64,000 nucleotides of DNA from positions 1-64,000 of the forward strand of contig CAJXVM010000007.1 in assembly GCA_913061095.1 (NCBI GenBank), in the 5' to 3' direction. The stretch comes from an uncultured Ignavibacteria bacterium. Its GTDB lineage: Bacteria > Bacteroidota > Ignavibacteria > SZUA-365. Under the pieces are notes generated by a model, which worked only from the letters and a program-made list of their open reading frames with translations, was not told the DNA's origin and did not search any database. Each line of letters begins with the position of its first letter. Position 1 is the stretch's first letter. Position numbers and translations under genes: made by a program. Below, piece after piece: positions 54,186-63,956 of this stretch.

Positions 54186-55636
54186 TGCGCCTCGGTGTGA
54201 TCGCCGCCTTTCATGACGGACCGAATGTACGTTGCATGCTCGATGAGCTGACGTCGCTCCGTGACCAGCTCAAGCAAGGCAAAAATACCAAGGAGATACA
54301 GCGCTTCCAAAAGGAACTGCACGATCGGTCCCATCCCGAGCATGCCCGGAGGCAGGAGAAGGAACACACCGGTCGCGACAGCGGCGAAGAGCACGGGCAG
54401 GACGAACACGTGCATCCATCGCACCGAGACCTCCCGCCGAACGATGAACAGTGCGCCCAGGACGCCGAGGAAGTAGTTCAGCACGATGGCGAGCGCCGCG
54501 CCGCTGATGCCCATCCAGAGCACGAAGCCGTACATGGCGGGGATGAACACGACCAGCTGAGCGATGCGCACGCGCACGATGGCCTCGGGCTTCCCGCGCG
54601 CGTACAGCAGCTGCTTCATGTTCTCGAACATCGGTGACAGCAGAGCGCCCGCCGCAAGGATGCGCAGGACAGGGACGGCCTCGAGCCACTGCTCGCCGAT
54701 GATGCGAATGAACGATTCCGCAAGCACCCCGAAGACGAGGACGAAAGGCATGAGCGCACGGACAAGAAAGTAGAGCACCAGGCTGAATGCACGCGACAGC
54801 CGCACGGGGTCTTTCTGTACTTTGGCATATGTCGGCAATGCCACGGTCACCACCGCCGGCGCGACCGTCTGCGGCGCCATTTCCCAGTACTTCAGCGCCC
54901 GGCCGTAGCTGCCCTGCAGCCGTGTGCCGAGCAGATGCTCTGTCACAAGTGTGCCGTAGCGCACGAAAATCACCTCCATGCCCCGGGAGAAAATAAGCTT
55001 CCACCCCATGGAGAGGAACCACTTTGCGGTCACTGGATTGAGTTTCAATCCCACAGGATACCGGCTGACCAGCGTCATGCCCACGAATGAGACCACGAAT
55101 GTCGAACAGTATCCCAGCACCATCCCCCATGCGCCGAGTCCGTTTGCAACCAGCACGTACGAAACGACCGGAAAGGCCAGGACTGCCACGAGATTGATGC
55201 GCGCGATCTTCTTGTACTCCAGCTGCTTCTCGAGGTAGGAAGAAAACAGGATGGTAAACAGGTTCAGCGTGCTGAACAGGGCCAGCACAAGAAAGGCCTG
55301 GATCTTGATCTCCGTTGTATCCCGCAGCTGCAGGATCCACGCCACCAGCAGCGCGGCCAGCAGCATGAGGATGCTCAGGATGATGGTGAGCACGAAGGCC
55401 GTTGAATACAGGTCCTCGCGCTCCTCGTCAGACTGGATCACGGAAATATTGAAGGAAACGGCGGCAAGGATGAACAGCAGATCCACAACCGCGAGACCGA
55501 ACATGTAAATGCCGTTCTCGTCGGGCATGAGTATGCGGTCGCGCACGATACCGAATACGAAGCCGACGCCCATCGCGATGTAATTGAGACCGCTGGTCCA
55601 CAGCGTGCTCACGATGGCTTTGCGGGCGATGCTCAT
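54182..55636 (-). CDS. Polysaccharide flippase (Wzx-like, MOP superfamily)
   Basis: 484-residue integral membrane protein with about 12-14 helices and few polar loops. N-terminus IARKAIVSTLWTSGLNYIAMGVGFVFGIV and SFNISVIQSDEEREDLYSTAF fit the polysaccharide transport (PST/Wzx) family, which flips lipid-linked glycans across the inner membrane. It overlaps both neighbours by 4 nt, so it is coupled to the glycosyltransferases that would make its substrate. Confidence 0.92.
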   Translation of the reverse strand: MSIARKAIVSTLWTSGLNYIAMGVGFVFGIVRDRILMPDENGIYMFGLAVVDLLFILAAVSFNISVIQSDEEREDLYSTAFVLTIILSILMLLAALLVAWILQLRDTTEIKIQAFLVLALFSTLNLFTILFSSYLEKQLEYKKIARINLVAVLAFPVVSYVLVANGLGAWGMVLGYCSTFVVSFVGMTLVSRYPVGLKLNPVTAKWFLSMGWKLIFSRGMEVIFVRYGTLVTEHLLGTRLQGSYGRALKYWEMAPQTVAPAVVTVALPTYAKVQKDPVRLSRAFSLVLYFLVRALMPFVLVFGVLAESFIRIIGEQWLEAVPVLRILAAGALLSPMFENMKQLLYARGKPEAIVRVRIAQLVVFIPAMYGFVLWMGISGAALAIVLNYFLGVLGALFIVRREVSVRWMHVFVLPVLFAAVATGVFLLLPPGMLGMGPIVQFLLEALYLLGIFALLELVTERRQLIEHATYIRSVMKGGDHTEAQ

Positions 55637-56790
55637 TTCTCCTCCCCGTCGGGCGCGGCCGCGTCGCGTTCCAGCAGTTCCCTGTACACGTCAATGACCC
55701 TGCGTGCGTAGCGGTCCCATGTAAACTCCTGAATGTATTCCTCCCCGGCGCGTCCCATCTGCGCGGCCTCTTCAGGATGATCATGAAACCACTGCAGTTT
55801 CTCCGCGATCGCATCGGCACTGCGGATGGGGATGACGAACCCGTGCTCGCCGTCGCGTGCGACGCTGCCCGTGTTCTCGGAGACAAGCAGAGGCAGAGCG
55901 CAGGCCATGGCCTCGTACGTTACCAGTGCAGATCCCTCCTGCAGCGATGGCAGCGCGAGCACCGAGGCGCGCGCATACTCACGATGCAGCTGTTCATGTT
56001 TCACATGTCCGTGCAGCGTGATGTGTGCTGCGTGTTTTTCAAGCAGCGGACGCATGCCGTCCTCCACCTTGCCGATGAATACCAGCTCGGCATTCGGCAG
56101 CGCAAGGCGCTCCCAGGCGTCGAGCAGATAATGGACGCCCTTCTGTATCCCGATGTTCCCGACAAAAAGCACCCGGAACACGTCGTCCGTTTTTTCGCCC
56201 CGGTGGAAGTTGTCGGGATTGAACCCGTACGGAATGACCTCCAGTTTTTCCTCCGGCACCCCGTTGGCGATGAAGCTGCGATGGACGAATTCGGAGGGAA
56301 TGATGACACGGTCAGCAAGCTCGATTTCCCTCAGTCCCTTCTCCAGGATCTGGGGATGCGCCCGCTCGAGCTCGATACCGTAGCGGGCGAACTCCTCGCG
56401 GAGAATGGCGTCCTGGAAATGGGGGTGGGTGGATCCGCGTTCGAGCACGACGCGGGCGCCGTGCCGGCGGGCATGGGGGATGGACGCGAGGGCGTAATTC
56501 CCCCAGACATGGAAAATGTCACAGGGCGGGATGTACCGTCGCGCGAGTGCGTCGAAGAGGTTGTCTTTCAGCCATGAGTAGTACCCTGCGCGGCGCAGGA
56601 ACGGAACGCGTCGCACCAGTTCGCCGAGATACTCCGGCGCCGGAATCGCCCGCCAGCGACGGGAGGAAAAGCGCTTGCGCACATACCAGCTCTTGGTCGT
56701 GATGATGCGCTCAAGGTACCCGCGCCGGTCGAGTTGTTCAGCGAGCTCAATCGCGTGGAAGCGCCCGCCGACGGAAATGACGACGTTCAC
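55633..56790 (-). CDS. Glycosyltransferase family 4
   Basis: 385 residues, GT-B fold. The donor half contains RVLFVGNIGIQKGVHYLLDAW, LVFIGKVEDGM, HGHVKHEQLHREYARASVLALPSLQEGSALVTYEAMACALPLLV. It begins NVVISVGGRFHAIELAEQL, 8 nt after the YfhO-like gene. Donor and acceptor are not readable from the sequence. Confidence 0.92.
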   Translation of the reverse strand: MNVVISVGGRFHAIELAEQLDRRGYLERIITTKSWYVRKRFSSRRWRAIPAPEYLGELVRRVPFLRRAGYYSWLKDNLFDALARRYIPPCDIFHVWGNYALASIPHARRHGARVVLERGSTHPHFQDAILREEFARYGIELERAHPQILEKGLREIELADRVIIPSEFVHRSFIANGVPEEKLEVIPYGFNPDNFHRGEKTDDVFRVLFVGNIGIQKGVHYLLDAWERLALPNAELVFIGKVEDGMRPLLEKHAAHITLHGHVKHEQLHREYARASVLALPSLQEGSALVTYEAMACALPLLVSENTGSVARDGEHGFVIPIRSADAIAEKLQWFHDHPEEAAQMGRAGEEYIQEFTWDRYARRVIDVYRELLERDAAAPDGEEK

Positions 56791-56798
56791 GTGTGCAG

Positions 56799-59447
56799 CT
56801 ACTCTCCGCTTTGCTCAGAGACCGCCGCGCCCTTGCCCGACTGCATCCGCCGGCGAATGTACATCACCAGGTACGCAAGCAGCACCAGGGCGAGCAGGTA
56901 ATTGGTCACGGTGGTGACGATCAGTCCCGCTTCGTAGGAGCGGGGTTCATAGTGCATTTCAAGCCGGTGCGCGCCCGCGGGAATGATCACGGCGCGCAGC
57001 GTGTAATCGCTGCGCAGAATATCGACGGGCTCCCCGTCGAGCGTCGCCGTCCAGCCGCTGGGATACCAGACCTCGCTGATCTTGAGAATCGCATCCTCGG
57101 GGGTCTCGACGTCATAGGCAAAACTGTTGATCCCGAAATGCACGAGTTCGGCCTTCGCATCCGCGAGCACGCTGTCAGACACCGGCTGCAGCTGCACGGG
57201 CGGTTCCTCGCTCAGGTACGCGTAGCGCAGCGGTTCGTAATCCGGCACGGAAGTGATGGTGTTGAACATCGTTTCATCGTCGGGAATCACCTTTGAGTCT
57301 CCGACGAAAAACGCGCGCGGGAACACGGCATTGTTGCGATACACCGCCTCCTGCTGTCCGAAAAACACCGGCTCGAGGAAGGACGACTGGATTTTCCAGT
57401 CGAGCTTGACTACGAGGTATTTCGTATCCAGCATGCTCAGCACTTCCCAGTTCACGGCATCGACATGCTCCCCGCTCTGGAAACTGAACTGATTATACAG
57501 GGTGTTGCGGATGTCATCGTAATATTTCAGCTTCGCGGGATGATAGCCCGCGACACTCTGGATGCCGAATGCGGCATACCAGTTGTTGTCGGAATGCTGC
57601 CAGGCGGGAAGGATGCGGAACGTCGTGGTGTCCTTCTGCAGGAATTCAACCACGTCGGTGGCAGCAAGCGACTGTTCCTGCTGCTGCATCGGCATCATGT
57701 GCATGGGCTGGTAATCGACGATCCACCAGTCGATGACGATCAGCAGCAGCAGTGAGACCTGCAGGGCAGTGAGCGCCATTTTTCCGCGCACAAACGCCCA
57801 CAGCGCACCGCCCGCCAGCAGCATGAAAAACAGTGCGAGGAAGGCGTCGTTGAGCGCCATGTCGTAGATGGCATCACGCGTAACACGCTGCCACTGCTCG
57901 GGGACCTCGCCGAGCCTGCCCATCTGCGCGGCCTGCTCCACCTGCTGCATGGCGCTGTAGCTCTGCGGCTGATTCTCCTGCATCATGTCGGCAACGGTGC
58001 TCTTGAATCCACTTTCGGAGACGAGCATCAGCAGCACGAACGCGCCGGCCACAGCCACGGGCACCCAGATGACTTTCGTCAATCGCTTGACCTGCGCCTC
58101 CCCTTCTCCGCCCCGCTTCCGATCACGGACCATCTTCACGATGGATGTCAGCCCCACGCCCGCCAGCATGCCCATGCAGAGCGCCATCAGGAAGAGTATC
58201 ATCGAGGGGATGCGGAAATTGTTGAAGAAGGGCAGGTTATAGTAGAGCAGATCGTACACGGGACTGAAATTTCGGCCGAAGGACACCAGCAGCGCGAACA
58301 CGCCGAGCGCAACCCAGAGATGCACGAACTTGTCTTTCGGACGCAGCAGGATGCCGAGCAGCGCGAAAAAGCTGACAACGACACCCAGGTAAATCGGCGA
58401 CTCGGTGAACATCATGCTGCCGAAGTAGGTCGGACTGCCGAAGCCGATGAAGGACGGCACGAAAAACGTGATAATCTCGATGGGAGAAAACGACCAGTTC
58501 GTCGCGTAGTCGTAGTCGAGTCCGCCACCCGGTGCCGCATGCCCGGAACCGCCGGAGCCCGCGCCGCGGATGGAGAAATCCTTGTACTCCCAGGTCGCGA
58601 AATACGGTCCGGAAAGCATCAGGAAGGCGAAAGCCGCTGCGCCGACGACAAGCACCGACACAAGTGCAACCTCCTTGAATTTCGCTCCGGCGTACCATTT
58701 ATAGAGCATGTAGAACGCCACGGCCATGAGGCTGTAGACAACCATCTGCACGTGGCCGGAATTGAACGTGAAGTGCAGGGCCACGATGAGCAGCGCCACG
58801 CGCAGCAGATTCCGCTTCTCGAACAGCAGATCCACCATGAGCAGAATCGCGGGCAGCCAGGCGAATACCGTGATCTTTGTGTTATGCCCGGCCATGATCC
58901 AGTTCAGACTGTAGAGCGAAAACACCACCGAGACCGCCACCAGAAAGGCCACCCAGGGCTCGAATTTCTTTCGTATGCCCAGCAGATAGGTAAACACGCC
59001 GAGCAGGAAGAAATTGAATATGTCCCAGAACATCTGAGGCAGGGGCAGAATATTGGCGATGGCCTGCACCCAGCCGTACACCTGCATGATGATCATCGGT
59101 TTGAGCGGATCGAGAAACGTGTGCAGGTACAGACCGTGTCCCGGAAGTGATGATCCCCAGGTCGGCATGCCGGAGAATACGTAGGGATTCCAGAATGCGT
59201 TCACTCCGGCTTCATCGGCTTCCTTCAGGTATCCTTCCTCCTGGACGATGGATGCGATGTTGTCGGGAACGGCGAAGACATGCCCTTCGAAAAATGCTTC
59301 GTGGAAAAAGACCACGAGCAGCAGCGCGATAAGACCGATGAAAATGCCATGCCGGTGCTTCTCGAGAAATGCCGGCTGCGACAATGACGGCCCCTGCGGG
59401 GCGGATCGGCGGGATGACTTCTTGGCTGAGGATCGTGTTTTGGCCAT
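56799..59447 (-). CDS. YfhO-family membrane protein (GT-C like)
   Basis: 882 residues: a charged N-terminus with Lys/Ser/Arg (1-27), about 12-13 membrane helices in the first 650 residues and a C-terminal extracytoplasmic beta domain (YPSGWTATLDGEPVDILRSDYTLRAV...IPAGAHRLEMHYEP) followed by a last helix. This layout and the LDG...IPAGxHxLEMxY stretch are typical of YfhO proteins, which act in lipid-linked glycosylation of surface polymers in Gram-positive bacteria. First gene of the polysaccharide operon. The ATG at 59447 was chosen; the frame stays open into the promoter region. Confidence 0.9.
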   Translation of the reverse strand: MAKTRSSAKKSSRRSAPQGPSLSQPAFLEKHRHGIFIGLIALLLVVFFHEAFFEGHVFAVPDNIASIVQEEGYLKEADEAGVNAFWNPYVFSGMPTWGSSLPGHGLYLHTFLDPLKPMIIMQVYGWVQAIANILPLPQMFWDIFNFFLLGVFTYLLGIRKKFEPWVAFLVAVSVVFSLYSLNWIMAGHNTKITVFAWLPAILLMVDLLFEKRNLLRVALLIVALHFTFNSGHVQMVVYSLMAVAFYMLYKWYAGAKFKEVALVSVLVVGAAAFAFLMLSGPYFATWEYKDFSIRGAGSGGSGHAAPGGGLDYDYATNWSFSPIEIITFFVPSFIGFGSPTYFGSMMFTESPIYLGVVVSFFALLGILLRPKDKFVHLWVALGVFALLVSFGRNFSPVYDLLYYNLPFFNNFRIPSMILFLMALCMGMLAGVGLTSIVKMVRDRKRGGEGEAQVKRLTKVIWVPVAVAGAFVLLMLVSESGFKSTVADMMQENQPQSYSAMQQVEQAAQMGRLGEVPEQWQRVTRDAIYDMALNDAFLALFFMLLAGGALWAFVRGKMALTALQVSLLLLIVIDWWIVDYQPMHMMPMQQQEQSLAATDVVEFLQKDTTTFRILPAWQHSDNNWYAAFGIQSVAGYHPAKLKYYDDIRNTLYNQFSFQSGEHVDAVNWEVLSMLDTKYLVVKLDWKIQSSFLEPVFFGQQEAVYRNNAVFPRAFFVGDSKVIPDDETMFNTITSVPDYEPLRYAYLSEEPPVQLQPVSDSVLADAKAELVHFGINSFAYDVETPEDAILKISEVWYPSGWTATLDGEPVDILRSDYTLRAVIIPAGAHRLEMHYEPRSYEAGLIVTTVTNYLLALVLLAYLVMYIRRRMQSGKGAAVSEQSGE

Positions 59448-59490
59448 GATATTCGGCAGATGGTGACAAAACAGGGTGCGGTAAAACGAA

Positions 59491-59519
59491 AAAATAGGCA
59501 ACGGGGCAGGAAGAAACAA
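59491..59519 (-). promoter_or_regulatory. Promoter of the polysaccharide operon (predicted)
   Basis: Minus-strand TTGTTT (59514-59519), 17-nt spacer, TATTTT (59491-59496), about 45 nt before the yfhO-like ATG, just after a terminator. Confidence 0.55.
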
Positions 59520-59531
59520 TGCGAGCGGGGG

Positions 59532-59573
59532 GACAAAACAGAAACGCCCCATCCCGCGAAGCGGGACGGGGCG
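59532..59573 (-). terminator. Terminator of the lon unit
   Basis: On the minus strand a 13-bp stem (59561-59573 with 59545-59557, one wobble) with loop TTC, followed by TTTCTGTTTTG. Confidence 0.85.
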
Positions 59574-59600
59574 CCAGTGTAAATTAGTAAGGAAGAATGG

Positions 59601-59840
59601 TCAGGCGACGCGCTTGTGACCGCCCTTCTGGTTGGGATTCCGCGCGGCGCGGACAAACACCTCCACCTTGTCAAGGTCAACGCTGACTTCGGCATTGCAG
59701 TACGGACAGTACTTCGCCGTCTGAATGTCGAAACTGATGGTGTTCTTGCACATCGGACATTCGGTGATCACCATGCCGATCACCTTACCGGGCTGCTTTA
59801 CCTTGACGGGCTTGGGTGCGGTTTTATCTGTTGCTTTCAT
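59601..59840 (-). CDS. Small zinc-ribbon protein
   Basis: 79 residues. Lys/Pro-rich N-terminus, then two CxxC knuckles CPMC (28-31) and CPYC (45-48), 13 residues apart, which should bind one zinc ion, and a basic C-terminus (RNPNQKGGHKRVA). No named family recognised; nucleic-acid or ribosome binding is a guess from charge. Lies 42 nt after lon without a promoter of its own and before a strong terminator, so it is probably cotranscribed with lon. Confidence 0.82.
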   Translation of the reverse strand: MKATDKTAPKPVKVKQPGKVIGMVITECPMCKNTISFDIQTAKYCPYCNAEVSVDLDKVEVFVRAARNPNQKGGHKRVA

Positions 59841-59882
59841 TCTTCACCGTAGATTTGAACAGTCTTCCATTATCCCTTGAAT

Positions 59883-62297
59883 TTACGAATTTTCTTCGCG
59901 GGTTTCAACGGATTTCTTTGTGGATTCGCTTTTTCGCCCCTTTTTCGGGAGTGCAATCTCCAGGACCTCGTCCATACGCTCTACCAGGTGGAAGGTTATC
60001 TCCTTTCGCACGCTTTCGGGTATCTCCTTGAGGTCATCCTCGTTTCGTTTCGGCATCATGACAGCCTTGAGTCCTGCCCGATGAGCGGCCAGCACTTTTT
60101 CCTTGATGCCGCCGATGGGAAGCACCTGCCCGCGCAGCGTGATTTCGCCCGTCATGCCAAGGTCGTTGCGCACGACGCGGCCGGTCAGCAGCGAGGTCAG
60201 GGATGTGAGCATGGTCACGCCGGCCGATGGACCATCTTTCGGCACCGCCCCGGCCGGGACGTGAACATGAATATCCAGCGTATCGCGAAAATTCTCCGGG
60301 ACACCCAGTTCCTTCGCGTTCGCTGAGATATAACTCATCGCCGCCTGCACACTCTCCTTCATCACGTCGCGCACCTGCCCGGTGATCGTCAGGCGGCCTT
60401 TCCCCTTCATTTTTGTCGCCTCGATGAAGAGGATGTCGCCCCCCACCGGCGTCCAGGCCAGTCCCGTTGCGATGCCCGGCGATGTGATGCGCTCGGCTAC
60501 CTCGGGATAATACTTCCGTGAGGAAATGTAATCGGGAAGATCTTCTTTCTTCACCGTCACGCGTTTCGCCTTCCCTTCGGCGATGCGCAGGGCCGCGCCG
60601 CGGCAGACGTCGGCGAGCTTGCGTTCGAGGTTTCGCACACCGCTCTCCCGCGTGTACCGGTCAATGATGTCGCTGATCACGTCGTCACTCATGACGAGCT
60701 GTTTACCGCTGATGCCGTGTTCTTCACGCTGCTTCGGCAGCAGATGCTGCCGCGCGATGTGTACTTTCTCGTCGAGGATGTAGCTGGGAATTTCGATGAT
60801 CTCCATGCGATCGCGCAGCGCCGGCTGAATCGTATCAAGCGTATTGGCAGTCGCAATGAAGAGGACGTTTGACAGGTCAAACGGCACTTCGAGATAGTGA
60901 TCGCTGAAATGCACGTTCTGCTCGGGATCCAGCACTTCGAGCAGCGCCGAAGTCGGGTCACCGCGGAAATCCATGCCGACCTTGTCGATTTCATCGAGCA
61001 CCATCACGGGATTGTTGCTTCCCGCCTTCTTGATGCTCTGGATCACGCGTCCCGGGAGGGCGCCGATGTAGGTGCGCCGATGCCCGCGAATCTCGGCCTC
61101 GTCACGCACACCACCGAGGGAAAAGCGCACGTACTTGCGTCCCATCGCCTCTGCAATGGACCGCCCGAGGGAAGTCTTCCCCACGCCCGGAGGACCGACG
61201 AAACAGAGAATCGGTCCGCGCATATCATTTTTGAGCTTGCGCACCGCCAGGAATTCAAGAATCCGGTTCTTGACATTCTCCAACCCGTAATGATCGGTAT
61301 CCAGCTGCTTCTTTACCGCGCTGATCTCAAGATTGTCTTCTGTGGAGACCTTCCAGGGCATCTCCAGCAGCCAGTCGAGGTAATTGCGTGTCACACCGTA
61401 TTCGGCCGCTGCCGGACTCATCACGCTGAGACGGTTGAGTTCCTTCTCGGCAACCTCGCGCACCTCCTCGGGCATGTCGATGTCTTCGAGCTTCTTCTTC
61501 AGTTCATCGACCTCCAGCTGGTCCTTTTCCTCACCGAGTTCCTTCTTGATCGCGCGAAGCTGCTCGCGGAGAAAATATTCCCGCTGGGCTTTGTTGATGG
61601 AATCCTGGACCTCGGCCTGGATTTTCTGGCTGAGCTCCTGTCGCTGGATGATTTTACTGAGTGCCACGACGAGTTTGTTGAGAAACTCCTTCATGTCCAT
61701 CGTCTCGAGCAGCTCCTGCTTCTCGGGAACGGGCAGATTGAGCATCGCCGCAACCAGGAAGGCGAAGGTTTCGGCTTCCTGCGTATTCATGATGAGATTC
61801 AGCTGTTCGGGATTGGAGTCCGGAAGAAGCTGCTCGAGCTTCTTGAGCTGCTGGCGGATGTTCGACACCAGCGCGGAGACCTCGACATCCTCGATAGACG
61901 GTATCTCCTCCTCGAGCGGCTGGATATCACCGGTCAGATAGGGCTCTTCGTCTGTCATGCGCAGGAATTCCGCACGGTACTGCCCCTGCACGACAACACT
62001 CTTCGAGCCATCGGGCATGGTGTAAATCTTTACAACGCGTACGACAGTTCCCTTTGTATAGAGATCCGCGGTGTGCGGAGAATCGACTGACGAGTCTCGC
62101 TGCGTGAGTACGAGCACCGGACGCTGGGCCTGATGTGCTTCCTCGATCAGGCGCACTGAACTCGGACGTCCGACGAAAAGCGGCATGATCTGGCCGGGAA
62201 AAAAAACAATATTGCGCAGAGGCAGAATGGGGACGTTCACCTGCCCGGTCTCCCGTGTCATCTGCGAACCCTGCTGTGCCTGATCGTTTTCCTGCAT
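59883..62297 (-). CDS. lon: ATP-dependent protease Lon
   Basis: Cytoplasmic AAA+ protease of 804 residues. N-terminal substrate domain (about 20-220, [18 protein letters not shown]), coiled region, Walker A GPPGVGKT (368-375), Walker [10 protein letters not shown] and the C-terminal serine-lysine protease with S691 (in DGPSAGV) and K734. All catalytic residues are present. AGAGAGGA lies upstream of the ATG. A Lys/Ser-rich tail ends the protein. Confidence 0.98.
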   Translation of the reverse strand: MQENDQAQQGSQMTRETGQVNVPILPLRNIVFFPGQIMPLFVGRPSSVRLIEEAHQAQRPVLVLTQRDSSVDSPHTADLYTKGTVVRVVKIYTMPDGSKSVVVQGQYRAEFLRMTDEEPYLTGDIQPLEEEIPSIEDVEVSALVSNIRQQLKKLEQLLPDSNPEQLNLIMNTQEAETFAFLVAAMLNLPVPEKQELLETMDMKEFLNKLVVALSKIIQRQELSQKIQAEVQDSINKAQREYFLREQLRAIKKELGEEKDQLEVDELKKKLEDIDMPEEVREVAEKELNRLSVMSPAAAEYGVTRNYLDWLLEMPWKVSTEDNLEISAVKKQLDTDHYGLENVKNRILEFLAVRKLKNDMRGPILCFVGPPGVGKTSLGRSIAEAMGRKYVRFSLGGVRDEAEIRGHRRTYIGALPGRVIQSIKKAGSNNPVMVLDEIDKVGMDFRGDPTSALLEVLDPEQNVHFSDHYLEVPFDLSNVLFIATANTLDTIQPALRDRMEIIEIPSYILDEKVHIARQHLLPKQREEHGISGKQLVMSDDVISDIIDRYTRESGVRNLERKLADVCRGAALRIAEGKAKRVTVKKEDLPDYISSRKYYPEVAERITSPGIATGLAWTPVGGDILFIEATKMKGKGRLTITGQVRDVMKESVQAAMSYISANAKELGVPENFRDTLDIHVHVPAGAVPKDGPSAGVTMLTSLTSLLTGRVVRNDLGMTGEITLRGQVLPIGGIKEKVLAAHRAGLKAVMMPKRNEDDLKEIPESVRKEITFHLVERMDEVLEIALPKKGRKSESTKKSVETREENS

Positions 62298-62377
62298 GAT
62301 TTCCTCTCTTGTTCCGTATTCCGAGTGTTTCCTCGCCCCCGCTGACGAGTCTGCTTCTGCACTGCCCGATCATTCAT

Positions 62378-62406
62378 TTGAACTTGCAGTCCGGGTAATG
62401 TACTTT
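62378..62406 (+). promoter_or_regulatory. Promoter of the Nudix gene (predicted)
   Basis: TTGAAC (62378-62383), 17-nt spacer, TACTTT (62401-62406; TACTTTTA). It predicts a leader of about 110 nt before the ATG at 62524. Confidence 0.55.
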
Positions 62407-62461
62407 TACAAGAACCATGCCACGCACCGGTTCGATCCCGAAAACTCCGATTCCTGCAACA

Positions 62462-62503
62462 TTGGCATTCATGCCTGCCAGAATGACTGCCATTTTGGCA
62501 TTC
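62462..62503 (+). other. Inverted and direct repeats in the Nudix leader
   Basis: TTGGCATTC occurs at 62462-62470 and 62495-62503, and TGCCAGAATG (62476-62485) and CTGCCA are partly complementary to them, so the leader RNA can fold in more than one way, or the words can serve as protein-binding sites. Confidence 0.35.
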
Positions 62504-62523
62504 TTCATTCAATTTTCTGCCAT

Positions 62524-62979
62524 ATGAAATTCAAATGCACATTCATTCAGGCCTATCTTTTTCGGCATTCGCGGGATGGGGATATTGAGTACCTGCTTCT
62601 CCGCAGGGCAAAGGATGAAATCCTGTATCCCGGAATGTGGCAGATGATCACCGGACGCATCGAAGGCGAGGAGACCGCCGTCGACTGTGCGCGACGCGAA
62701 ATACTCGAGGAAACGGGCATCGAATGTCCGTCGCTCGTGGTTGTGCCTTACGTCGCCTCTTTTTACTTTGCCCCGGATGACTCCATTCATCATGTCCCCG
62801 TATTTGCGGCGGAAGTCACCGGCGAGGCCGCGATCCGTCTCTCGGACGAGCATGACGACCACGCATGGCTGCCTTTCGACGAGGCGTGGAAGCAGCTTGT
62901 ATTTCCCGGTCACCGCGAGGGACTGCGCATCCTGCGCGATTACCTTATTGAAGACGCACGGGCGCGCGAAATGTTCTGA
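62524..62979 (+). CDS. Nudix hydrolase
   Basis: 151 residues with a perfect Nudix box (44-66: G x5 E x7 RE, then ILEETGI). The N-terminus FKCTFIQAYLFRHSRDGDIEYLLLRRA and the SFYFAPDDSIHHVPVFAAEV stretch resemble the dATP/dihydroneopterin triphosphate pyrophosphohydrolase (NudB) type, but substrate choice cannot be decided by eye. The start was set at the ATG 62524, where family similarity begins. It is divergent from lon. Confidence 0.9.
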   Translation: MKFKCTFIQAYLFRHSRDGDIEYLLLRRAKDEILYPGMWQMITGRIEGEETAVDCARREILEETGIECPSLVVVPYVASFYFAPDDSIHHVPVFAAEVTGEAAIRLSDEHDDHAWLPFDEAWKQLVFPGHREGLRILRDYLIEDARAREMF

Positions 62980-63039
62980 TCACTCTGATCTATCGCCTGC
63001 CGCAACGCGCATATTCCATCCACCCCGGAGGTTACGCAT

Positions 63040-63807
63040 ATGAAATCGCTGCTGCCGCTTCTTTCCCGCAACGCCGCCATCCTGCTTCCCGTACTGCTGC
63101 TGGCGCTGCAGGCCTGCGAATTTTCCACCGCGAACATCGAACGCGCCGTAATGGCGCGCAGCGTGAATGACAAGTCTGAGCCGCTCGAGGAAACGTCAAC
63201 CTTTCACGGTTCGGAACCCCTTCTGCATTGCTCGGTTCTCATGGCGAACACGCCGGCGGATACGCCCGTCAAGGCGGTGTGGTACCAGAAAACGGAGGAG
63301 GGGAAAGTCATCCTCGATTCCAGCAAAATCACGATGGATGGCGATGGCTGGATCGACTTTACGCTCACCCTGTCGAACAGTATGTTGCCTTACGGTGAAT
63401 ACGCCGTGGATCTCTCCATTGGCAGCACGTTCGCCCAGACGGTCCCCTTCACCATTGAACCGATGTATCCAGACAGCCCTGTTCGGGAGGCCGTCGTTGC
63501 GCGCGCGATCTCCGAGTCCTCTTTCCCGACCGAGCCGACATGGGTATTCGACGCCGGGACGACCACGGTCTATGCGCCGATTTATGTCGCCGGACAGGAC
63601 GCCGGCACTGTGTTCGCGGCGAAGTGGTATGTGCACGACGCCACGGGAGACCGTACCGAAATCGATACGTATGAACTGCCGTTCGACGAGAAAGGCTGGA
63701 TCGGTTTCCAGCTCAATCTCCCGGACGGGCTTGCTCCCGGCCGCTACTCGGTGGACATCCTCGTCGACGATATGGTGGAACACACACTGGAATTCCGGGC
63801 GGAATAA
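63040..63807 (+). CDS. Lipoprotein with two homologous domains
   Basis: 255 residues with a lipoprotein signal (hydrophobic LLPVLLLALQAC, cysteine about residue 26). The rest is an internal duplication: about 35-140 and 149-255 align over features such as ERAVMARSV / EAVVARAIS, VKAVWYQ / FAAKWYV, GDGWIDFTLTLSNSMLPYGEYAVDL / EKGWIGFQLNLPDGLAPGRYSVDI. Beta-rich, presumably in the periplasm or on the outer membrane. No known family recognised. GGAGG precedes the ATG by about 8 nt. Confidence 0.83.
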   Translation: MKSLLPLLSRNAAILLPVLLLALQACEFSTANIERAVMARSVNDKSEPLEETSTFHGSEPLLHCSVLMANTPADTPVKAVWYQKTEEGKVILDSSKITMDGDGWIDFTLTLSNSMLPYGEYAVDLSIGSTFAQTVPFTIEPMYPDSPVREAVVARAISESSFPTEPTWVFDAGTTTVYAPIYVAGQDAGTVFAAKWYVHDATGDRTEIDTYELPFDEKGWIGFQLNLPDGLAPGRYSVDILVDDMVEHTLEFRAE

Positions 63808-63830
63808 AACCCCCTTCCCCATCGTCCGTC

Positions 63831-63871
63831 ATCCCGTCCCCGCCGCACGAACGGGGACGGGATTTTTCTTT
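63831..63871 (+). terminator. Terminator after the duplicated-domain lipoprotein
   Basis: ATCCCGTCCCCG (63831-63842) pairs perfectly with CGGGGACGGGAT (63852-63863), followed by a T-rich stretch. Confidence 0.92.
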
Positions 63872-63899
63872 CTCCCGTAACTGAAATTACATCAATGGT

Positions 63900-63926
63900 T
63901 TAGCACTCCGGGTCATTGAGTGCTAC
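63900..63926 (+). promoter_or_regulatory. Second CIRCE element (HrcA operator)
   Basis: TTAGCACTC (63900-63908), 9-nt spacer, GAGTGCTAC (63918-63926): 17 of 18 arm positions match CIRCE. It lies after a terminator and before a promoter-like sequence, so it should control a gene beginning beyond the right edge. Confidence 0.88.
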
Positions 63927-63927
63927 C

Positions 63928-63956
63928 TTGATTTCCATGCGGGGAGGTTGTATTTT
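63928..63956 (+). promoter_or_regulatory. Promoter toward the right edge (predicted)
   Basis: TTGATT (63928-63933), 17-nt spacer, TATTTT (63951-63956), directly after CIRCE. No start codon of a long frame is seen before the window ends. Confidence 0.45.
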
